38,236 nucleotides of DNA from an uncultured Roseovarius sp. Its GTDB lineage: Bacteria; Pseudomonadota; Alphaproteobacteria; Rhodobacterales; Rhodobacteraceae. A model generated the notes under the pieces. That model ran no database searches. It was not told the DNA's origin and worked only from the letters and a program-made list of their open reading frames with translations. Below, one piece after another: positions 33,399-38,236 of this stretch; positions within the stretch are counted from its first letter, which is position 1; each line of letters begins with the position of its first letter. The stretch spans positions 468,367-506,602 of the forward strand of contig CANNCP010000002.1 of NCBI GenBank assembly GCA_947503145.1. The letters are read 5' to 3'. Position numbers and translations under genes: made by a program.

Positions 33399-33836
33399 CT
33401 AGCGCTGCACAAGGAGGTCGATATCATGCGCAATCCGGCCCCGCTGGGCCCCGGGGTCAAGCGCGATGCGACTGGCGCCCTTGATGACCATGAAGCGGAT
33501 ACCCGCCTTTGAGAACGCTTGCAGCGCGCCGGTTGCGTCGCGCAGCGACAGGCGTGAACGAGTCCACAAATTACGCTGCAGCCCGACAAGGCGCGGCCAG
33601 GAAGGGCTGGCGGACAGGCGACGACCAAAGCGGTCGGCCAGTGCGACAAGCAGACGGTGCTGGCTGAACGTGACCTCGTCGAGATCCTGCGCCTCCAGCC
33701 AATCCAGCCCTATCTGCAAGGCTTGTGCTTCGTCATCAAGCAGGATCGCCTTCAGCAACAGATCGAGGCTGCCGTGCGGCCAGGCCCAGCCATAATCGGG
33801 GAGCCTGCGGCTGACCCGCCGCGGCGCGACAGTCAT
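33399..33836 (-). CDS. Nucleotidyltransferase-family protein, N-terminal part (truncated by TAG)
   Basis: A 145-residue frame starting at ATG 33836, which overlaps the preceding glycosyltransferase stop (ATGA). It carries the nucleotidyltransferase start of the active site, VIKGASRIALDPGAQRGRIA followed by HDIDLLVQR, and then meets TAG. Members of this family continue without interruption, so CAG (Gln) to TAG is the simplest explanation. Uninterrupted, the protein would have about 485 residues. In lasso-peptide and polysaccharide clusters such proteins accompany HprK-like kinases and PqqD proteins. Confidence 0.7.
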   Translation of the reverse strand: MTVAPRRVSRRLPDYGWAWPHGSLDLLLKAILLDDEAQALQIGLDWLEAQDLDEVTFSQHRLLVALADRFGRRLSASPSWPRLVGLQRNLWTRSRLSLRDATGALQAFSKAGIRFMVIKGASRIALDPGAQRGRIAHDIDLLVQR

Positions 33837-34507
33837 GCTTTGCCCTTGCGTCGTTGTAACGCCAACCAAGCCACATGCGCATAGCCACGGTCCTTTTCGG
33901 CATCGCGCCCGTAAGAAAGGCTACCGGGACGGATGCGGCGTAGCACATGGACCTCGTCCAACATGTCGAGGCGGAACCCAAGATGACGGGCTTGCGCCAG
34001 CCAGTCGATCATATCACCGCGATACCCGCTCGGGGGATCGATGACCGTTCCAACATCAAGGGCGCTCGTGCGCCGGATGGTCATGGTACTACGCGACCAG
34101 CCGGGCGAGACGAGATTGGCTGCAGCCTCGATACCATCATCGCGAAAGCTCCGCATATGCGAAAAGACTGCCTGTGACTCGGGATATTGGGCCAGATGGG
34201 CAAGCTGCGCCGACATCTTACCCGGAAGCCAGATATCATCAGCATCGAGCGAGGCGAGGATTGGAAAGCGTGATTCCTGGATCGCCAATGTGGTTGCCCT
34301 CCCCGGCCCCTGGTTCTCCTGCCGCAACACATGCACACATGCAGCACAGGCAGCGGCAATCTTGCCCGTAGCATCGGTCGAGCCGTCATCAACCACGATG
34401 ATCTCTTCAGGCGGGATATCCTGCCCGAGCATCGACGCGATGGCGGCTTCGATTGTGGCGGCCGCATTGAACGCGGGGATCAGGGCTGAATATTTCATGG
34501 AGGTCAT
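33833..34507 (-). CDS. Glycosyltransferase family 2
   Basis: A 224-residue GT-A-fold enzyme. It starts MTSMKYSALIPAFNAAATIE and continues with IIVVDDGSTDATGKIA and LASLDADDIWLPGKM, the nucleotide-sugar/metal-binding DXD-type motif. It is short for GT2, without a membrane anchor or second domain. The start overlaps the stop of the upstream glycosyltransferase (ATGA), and its stop overlaps the nucleotidyltransferase start. It presumably transfers a sugar to the same acceptor as its neighbour; donor and acceptor are unknown. Confidence 0.87.
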   Translation of the reverse strand: MTSMKYSALIPAFNAAATIEAAIASMLGQDIPPEEIIVVDDGSTDATGKIAAACAACVHVLRQENQGPGRATTLAIQESRFPILASLDADDIWLPGKMSAQLAHLAQYPESQAVFSHMRSFRDDGIEAAANLVSPGWSRSTMTIRRTSALDVGTVIDPPSGYRGDMIDWLAQARHLGFRLDMLDEVHVLRRIRPGSLSYGRDAEKDRGYAHVAWLALQRRKGKA

Positions 34508-35265
34508 AGTAGCAGCAACTCTCTGTCACCGACGATATTTTCGTGGTCATAGAAGTTTGGTATCGACACCAAATTCCCGGACTTGCGCCGCCGCTGCGCC
34601 GAGCGAAGCAATGCCAGCGACAGATGTTTCCGCATTTCGTGCTTGTTATGAGTGATATTGCCCTCATGACGACGATAGAGCACGGAAACATGATCGAGGA
34701 ACCGAAACTTCACCGGAATCTCGAACAGCCGCAGCAGAAAGTCCAGATCTTCGGATTGCTTCAGCGCCTCGTCGAATCTTCCGACTTTGGCCACGATATC
34801 ACGCCTCATGATCGCCGTGCACAACTTGATGCCGCGCAAGGTGCATCTGCGCGCATCAGGTCGCAGGGCAAAGACAGCATCATCGATCGCATCGGTCAGG
34901 GTCATCCTTGAATAGGTCAACTCCAGCTCCGGATCCTTACGAAACAGTGGCAGTTCGGTCGCGAACCGCCCCGGCACCGACACGTCGTCGGAATCGAGAA
35001 AGGTGACCAGCTCGGCCTCGGGGTGGATCTGATCCAAGCCATGGTTGCGGGCGGCCGATATCCCCGCATGCTCCTGCCGGAACAGCCGGATGTTCGGCGC
35101 CTCGGTGGCCAATGCGGACACGATTTCTACCGTTGCGTCACTTGAGCCGTCATCGATGACGATAATATCCAGATCGACAGCATCCCGTTGTGCCAGCAGC
35201 GACAGAATCGCAGTGCGGATATAGAGTTCGCGGTTGTGAACCGGAATGATGACGCTAACCTTCAT
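34504..35265 (-). CDS. Glycosyltransferase family 2
   Basis: A 253-residue GT2 enzyme. It shows MKVSVIIPVHNRELYIRTAI, IIVIDDGSSDATVEIVSA, GISAARNHGLDQ and LVTFLDSDDVSVPGRF with the acidic DSDD. KQSEDLDFLLRLFE carries the usual ED(W/L)D-like catalytic-base region. It is soluble, with no membrane segment. ATGA overlaps link it to the kinase-like gene before and the second GT2 gene after. Confidence 0.9.
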   Translation of the reverse strand: MKVSVIIPVHNRELYIRTAILSLLAQRDAVDLDIIVIDDGSSDATVEIVSALATEAPNIRLFRQEHAGISAARNHGLDQIHPEAELVTFLDSDDVSVPGRFATELPLFRKDPELELTYSRMTLTDAIDDAVFALRPDARRCTLRGIKLCTAIMRRDIVAKVGRFDEALKQSEDLDFLLRLFEIPVKFRFLDHVSVLYRRHEGNITHNKHEMRKHLSLALLRSAQRRRKSGNLVSIPNFYDHENIVGDRELLLL

Positions 35266-36359
35266 GGTGAGGTCCTGCTGATGAAATCACCAATTCTGCC
35301 TGCGATTTCGACTGGGTCGTGGCCCAGTTCGAGGGCGAAGCAGGGCAGTTGTCGCACCACCCGGCTGAAGAAGCGAAACCCGCTCTCGCGTTCACCCGGC
35401 ATCTGGTAGATGGACGAGGCGGCAAGCGCTATCATCGCCTCGGCACGCGGGAGCGACGTTATCCTTGTCTGCGCCTGGCCGGTGACGCAAGGAACCAGCA
35501 GCGCCGTGATGTGCAGCGCCTCGGGGACCGCATCGGGCGCCAGGTCCTTAATCAGAAACTGATATTTACCCTGCCAATTCAGCGCACCCGGCATGGGCAA
35601 ATGCCGTGCAAGGCCAAGGCGCTCAAACCCCGACGGGTCCTGTTTCAGCGTTGCATAGAGCGGCCGGGCCGTGATCTCGTCTGCCGCGTCCAGCAGGACA
35701 TAATCGTCCCCCACGCTCTGCAGGCCATGAAGCAGGCCCGCAACAACAGTCCCGGATTTGCCGCTGCCTCCCGCACCCGCCAGCAACACGCCTGTGCCGT
35801 CAAGGCCCAATGTGCCGCTGTGGGTCAGTCTTCTGGCGTGGCGCGCATAGTGCCAATGCAGAAAGGGGCGCAGTGGTGCCCCCGCCTCCCAAGGGGGGTA
35901 GCCGCCGGGTTTATGGAAAAGCTGCACCGCAAATCGGTTATCCAGATCATGAAGGTGCCAGTGGTCGAGGTCGTGGAAATAAGACCCCTGCAACCCGGCA
36001 GCATCCAGCGCCTGTGCCACCCGATGAGGCATGTAAGGCTCGCCGGGCGTCCAGCGTGCAACCGTCGGGCAGCCTGGGGTCTCACCGTGCAGGACTGCTA
36101 CTGTCAGCTCTGGCACCGGCTTCGCCCCGGTGCTGTCTGGTGCTTGCAGGAAATTATGCCGTACGGCCCGGCTCATTTCCGAATCGAATGAATGCACCCT
36201 AAGCATGAGCCCCGGAAGACGCACGCTTGTGCTCTGCGCACCCTCGGTATTTATCGTCCGCCCTTGATCCAGCAGCGAGCGCGCACAGGCCGCAATAGTG
36301 CTGGTTGAGATCAGCGGCAGAGCCGATGTGCCTTCGCGCTCAGACGTAGCGTCGATCAT
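35262..36359 (-). CDS. HPr kinase/phosphorylase-like protein (HprK-related)
   Basis: A 365-residue protein. Residues about 1-185 have no motif I recognise; aromatic-rich PFLHWHYARHARRLTHSG precedes the ATPase part. The P-loop is VLLAGAGGSGKSGTVVAGLL (lysine 201), followed by SVGDDYVLLD, which matches the HprK-type capsule with its acidic residues. True HPr kinases control the PTS; this divergent group instead occurs with PqqD-like proteins and nucleotidyltransferases. In paeninodin-type lasso peptide clusters such a kinase phosphorylates a peptide. It overlaps pqqD and GT2 by ATGA on both sides. Confidence 0.82.
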   Translation of the reverse strand: MIDATSEREGTSALPLISTSTIAACARSLLDQGRTINTEGAQSTSVRLPGLMLRVHSFDSEMSRAVRHNFLQAPDSTGAKPVPELTVAVLHGETPGCPTVARWTPGEPYMPHRVAQALDAAGLQGSYFHDLDHWHLHDLDNRFAVQLFHKPGGYPPWEAGAPLRPFLHWHYARHARRLTHSGTLGLDGTGVLLAGAGGSGKSGTVVAGLLHGLQSVGDDYVLLDAADEITARPLYATLKQDPSGFERLGLARHLPMPGALNWQGKYQFLIKDLAPDAVPEALHITALLVPCVTGQAQTRITSLPRAEAMIALAASSIYQMPGERESGFRFFSRVVRQLPCFALELGHDPVEIAGRIGDFISRTSP

Positions 36360-36775
36360 CGACTTTTCTTGATCGGCCAGCCGGTCTGCTCTTCGACATC
36401 GTGGATCGGATCGGCCTTGAAGAGATCTGCGAGATCGTCAAACATGAATATCTCGGGCGCCTCTTTTGCGTTGATGATCCGGTCTCGAAGCTCGTGAGTC
36501 AGTTCGCCTCCGGCTTCGTCGTCTCGCGGTGTGAGAAGCTCGTGCTCAAGTAGCTGCGACAGGAAACTGTCAAACGCCGCACCGCCAAGTGTGCTTGTCG
36601 CGGAGCGCAACTCCCTGACAGCTACACCCGCGGCCAGCGCCTCCCACGCGGCGCAGCCACTGTCAGAAAATCCAAAATACTTTCCGCTGGCCAAGTCGAG
36701 GACAACGATGTCCCCATCAAAAGATTCAGCCACGATATCGCTGCTGGAAATGCCGTATCTCATTAAATCAAACAC
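36356..36775 (-). CDS. PqqD-family protein
   Basis: A 139-residue protein. Its first 90 residues follow the PqqD/RRE pattern: a beta-rich start DIVAESFDGDIVVLDLASGK, then YFGFSDSGCAAWEALAAG and a winged-helix-like SFLSQLLEHELLTPRDDE. A 45-residue acidic tail (DDLADLFKADPIHDVEEQTG) is unusual for small PqqD proteins. PqqD domains bind leader peptides for modifying enzymes. The start is GTG 36775 with AGGAG 6 bases upstream; ATG 36763 is an alternative. It is the first gene of the cassette, with a predicted promoter immediately upstream and no precursor gene between. Confidence 0.82.
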   Translation of the reverse strand: MFDLMRYGISSSDIVAESFDGDIVVLDLASGKYFGFSDSGCAAWEALAAGVAVRELRSATSTLGGAAFDSFLSQLLEHELLTPRDDEAGGELTHELRDRIINAKEAPEIFMFDDLADLFKADPIHDVEEQTGWPIKKSR

Positions 36776-36799
36776 CGCTTTCTCCTCTTAAAATCAAAA

Positions 36800-36830
36800 A
36801 TAGTAGAAGGGTCTGCATGGCACCTGTCAA
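36800..36830 (-). promoter_or_regulatory. Predicted promoter of the PqqD/kinase cassette
   Basis: On the minus strand TTGACA (36825-36830) and TACTAT (36800-36805) are 19 bases apart, just upstream of AAGAGGAG and the GTG start of the PqqD-like gene. The leader would be about 20 bases. Confidence 0.5.
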
Positions 36831-36914
36831 GCTGATATAAGTTCGGATACCTTGTGTCGGCGCGGGGCGAAAAAGCACCCCGGAATCGCTGGGTCCGCAG
36901 CATCTTCAACGCCG

Positions 36915-36996
36915 CGCGAAGCTTTGCCCCAAAAGCCAGCCGACGATCCACCCGCCGAGATGCGCCTCTTTGGCCGAGTTTTCCAACGAAGTAGAC
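36915..36996 (-). pseudogene. Possible C-terminal fragment of a rhomboid protease
   Basis: On the minus strand a short frame reads AKEAHLGGWIVGWLLGQSFA followed by RR and a stop. This is reminiscent of the last helix of rhomboid intramembrane proteases (AHLGGF-x-x-G-x-x-x-G, with the catalytic histidine). Its upstream side is cut off at structured repeat R4. It is too short to be sure. Confidence 0.35.
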
Positions 36997-36997
36997 T

Positions 36998-37110
36998 AAA
37001 GCCTCCCGCCAAAAACCTGCCTCACTGCTTTTGGCGGAATGCAGCGCAATACATGAGCGTCGCGCGCAGCCCGCCTTTATCTGATGTCTCAGGTTAAAGG
37101 CGGGCCGCTT
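36998..37110 (+). repeat. Structured intergenic repeat, copy R4
   Basis: Hairpin 1 pairs CCGCCAAAA (37006-37014) with TTTTGGCGG (37029-37037) around a loop with CTGCCTCACTG. The linker contains AATACATGAG. Hairpin 2 pairs GCCCGCCTTTA (37069-37079) with TAAAGGCGGGC (37095-37105), a perfect 11-bp stem around a loop with CTGATGTCTCAG. It lies upstream of and divergent from the PqqD/kinase cassette. Confidence 0.75.
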
Positions 37111-37602
37111 TATGCGTCACGTTGAGCGTCGAGTTCTGACAATCGAGCTTTTGCTGGCTTTCATCGGCAATGGCAAAATCCAAGAAGTCAGGAGTTGAAT
37201 ACGTTGATCTCGGGCGCCCATGTGATGTTGGGCGAGAACAACGGCGAACAAAATGCCACTGAACGGCTTCATTCGACTAGGTAGTTGATATTTAACAAAT
37301 ACAATCGCCTTCTACGTTCCCGCGCCGCGCAATTTTATCCGCTTGCCTACAAATCCTGTAGGGGTGCGCGTATTTTTTCGTCTGGCCGCACGAGATATCA
37401 ATGTGTTGGCGTCGCGTTTGCGCGCAAGATTTTTCGCCAACCGTGCGCATATTTTTTCGTCATCTCGCAAACACCTTGCAGAGCAAAATAATCCCTGTCT
37501 TTGCGCTCACAAATGAACAAGATCAGTGCACCAGAGGATTGGACCTGTCGCGGTTTGATGCCGCCCCTTTGATAGCATTTACTGCAACAAAGGAGATGAA
37601 CT
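37111..37602. other. Intergenic region with a direct repeat, lower GC
   Basis: I see no convincing gene here. A 19-base direct repeat with one mismatch, GTGCGCGTATTTTTTCGTC (37364-37382) and GTGCGCATATTTTTTCGTC (37443-37461), is spaced 79 bases. The stretch is more AT-rich than its surroundings. The left end of the IS3-type element must lie toward 37540-37600 but its inverted repeat is not evident. Confidence 0.45.
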
Positions 37603-37878
37603 ATGAGACTGAAACGGACGGACGAATTCCGCAAGGACGCGGTGCGGATCGCGTTGAGCAGTGGGCTAACGCGCAGGCAGGTGGCTGACGATCTGGGTGT
37701 CGGGCTGTCGACGCTGAATAAGTGGGTCACAGCGCACCGAGAGACCGACGTAATGTCGAAAGAGGATTTGAGCCTCATCCAAGAGAATGATCGGCTGCGC
37801 CGCGAGAACCGCATTCTCAAGGAGGAAAGGGAAATCTTAAAAAAGGCCACGGTGTTCTTCGCGAGCCAAAAACCATGA
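37603..37878 (+). CDS. IS3-family transposase OrfA
   Basis: A 91-residue complete OrfA. The helix-turn-helix is TDEFRKDAVRIALSSGLTRR followed by QVADDLGVGLSTLNKWV. The C-terminal leucine-zipper region is ENDRLRRENRILKEEREILK, ending KATVFFASQKP. A strong AAAGGAG ribosome-binding site precedes the ATG. Its stop overlaps the orfB ATG (ATGA). OrfA binds the element ends and is joined to OrfB by frameshifting in active elements. Confidence 0.9.
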   Translation: MRLKRTDEFRKDAVRIALSSGLTRRQVADDLGVGLSTLNKWVTAHRETDVMSKEDLSLIQENDRLRRENRILKEEREILKKATVFFASQKP

Positions 37879-38236
37879 GATTTAAGTTCATCCACTGCCC
37901 GGCAGTGCATTGAAAATGCACGAGAGGGGAAGAGCACCGATCCGTATTTTCCATCGGGCGGATGTGCCGTGTTATGAATGTCAGCCCGCGTGGGTTGCGC
38001 GCCTTCCGCAACCGCCCTGCCAGTCGCAGGCAGCGGTCTGACTTGGTCACGCTTGCTCATATCAAAGAGCAATCGCGTCTCAGTCTGGGCAGCTATGGCA
38101 GGCCTCGCATGACCGAAGAACTGAAAGAGATTGGCCTGAACGTTGGGCATCGTCGCGTTGGTCGTCTGATGCGTCAGAACGGCATATCAGTCGTGCGGAC
38201 CCGCAAACACAAGGTCACAACCGACAGTGATCACAA
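37875..38236 (+). pseudogene. IS3-family transposase OrfB, interrupted near its start and cut by the window end
   Basis: The frame from ATG 37875 begins MRFKFI, meets TGA at 37911, and resumes in the same phase as EHRSVFSIGRMCRVMNVSPR and then IKEQSRLSLGSYGRPRMTEE, running to the window end. The usual family text is MRFKFI-x-x-HR without a break. An extra segment of about 35-40 bases holding the palindrome CACTGCCCGGCAGTG (37893-37907) and a stop therefore splits the start. The same palindrome-plus-ATGCACGAGA pattern occurs at 12452-12485 on the other strand. The DDE catalytic core lies beyond the window. Confidence 0.65.
37893..37929 (+). repeat. Palindromic repeat, copy B, inside IS3 orfB
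   Basis: The 15-base palindrome CACTGCCCGGCAGTG is followed after 8 bases by ATGCACGAGA. On the minus strand at 12452-12485 the same palindrome is followed after 9 bases by the identical ATGCACGAGA. The spacers differ, so this is a diverged small repeat rather than a recent copy. Confidence 0.55.

Noticed and set aside
36763..37012. Short minus-strand ORFs upstream of pqqD as RiPP precursor candidates
   Set aside because: The 61- and 62-codon frames are basic and overlap the predicted promoter and the pqqD start or a rhomboid-like fragment. They have no ribosome-binding site or core-like tail.
37111..37602. CRISPR array or tandem repeat suggested by the duplicated T-rich 19-mer
   Set aside because: Only two copies with a mismatch and a 60-base interval; no further repeats or cas genes.

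Overview
The window is a high-GC chromosomal segment from an alphaproteobacterium, most likely a marine Rhodobacterales (Roseobacter-type) bacterium. This is inferred from family content and gene style: an aap/bzt-type amino-acid ABC operon, TAXI-TRAP and Dpp-type transporters, a MetR/metF pair, a Roseobacter-type ValS, and GC-rich coding with long antisense shadow frames. I see no rRNA, tRNA or CRISPR array.

Layout. 44-5002: an M24 peptidase and a four-gene peptide-type ABC importer in one tight operon. 5003-5400: an IS5-family remnant. 5401-12363: a catabolic island with two FAD amine/amino-acid oxidoreductases (minus strand) divergent from a GntR/FCD regulator and a TAXI-TRAP transporter, with a CGTATACG operator-like palindrome between them. 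12780-16942 (minus): the aapJQMP amino-acid ABC operon with its own promoter, an internal hairpin after aapJ and a terminator. 17278-20322: a TPP-riboswitch-controlled thiamin-precursor transport operon, thiY-thiZ-thiX. Its former enzyme genes thiD and tenA survive only as fragments; the tenA fragment keeps reading frame and stop/start overlaps on both sides. 20347-20552: an IS200/IS605 TnpA fragment. 20654-23149: metR, divergent metF, and a PaaI-type thioesterase. 23814-31502: housekeeping genes (valS, two PLP aminotransferases, a small membrane protein, a tyrosine phosphatase and a divergent GAPDH). 31915-32290: IS256 and IS3 remnants. 32379-36775 (minus): a five-gene cassette in which every junction is an ATGA overlap: PqqD-like protein, HPr-kinase-like protein, two GT2 glycosyltransferases and a nucleotidyltransferase split by an in-frame amber codon. 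37603-38236: an IS3-type element running off the window, its orfB interrupted by a short palindromic sequence.

The two most notable items are these. (1) A family of four dispersed intergenic elements of about 100-113 nt (12582-12692 +, 20551-20653 -, 31538-31648 -, 36998-37110 +). Each folds into two long hairpins; the loops are conserved while the stem sequences differ and compensate, which points to a conserved structure. (2) The PqqD/HprK-like/GT2/GT2/nucleotidyltransferase cassette. It resembles RiPP- or polysaccharide-tailoring modules, but no precursor peptide is visible and one member appears broken. Decayed operon parts and IS fragments around both suggest a plastic genome.
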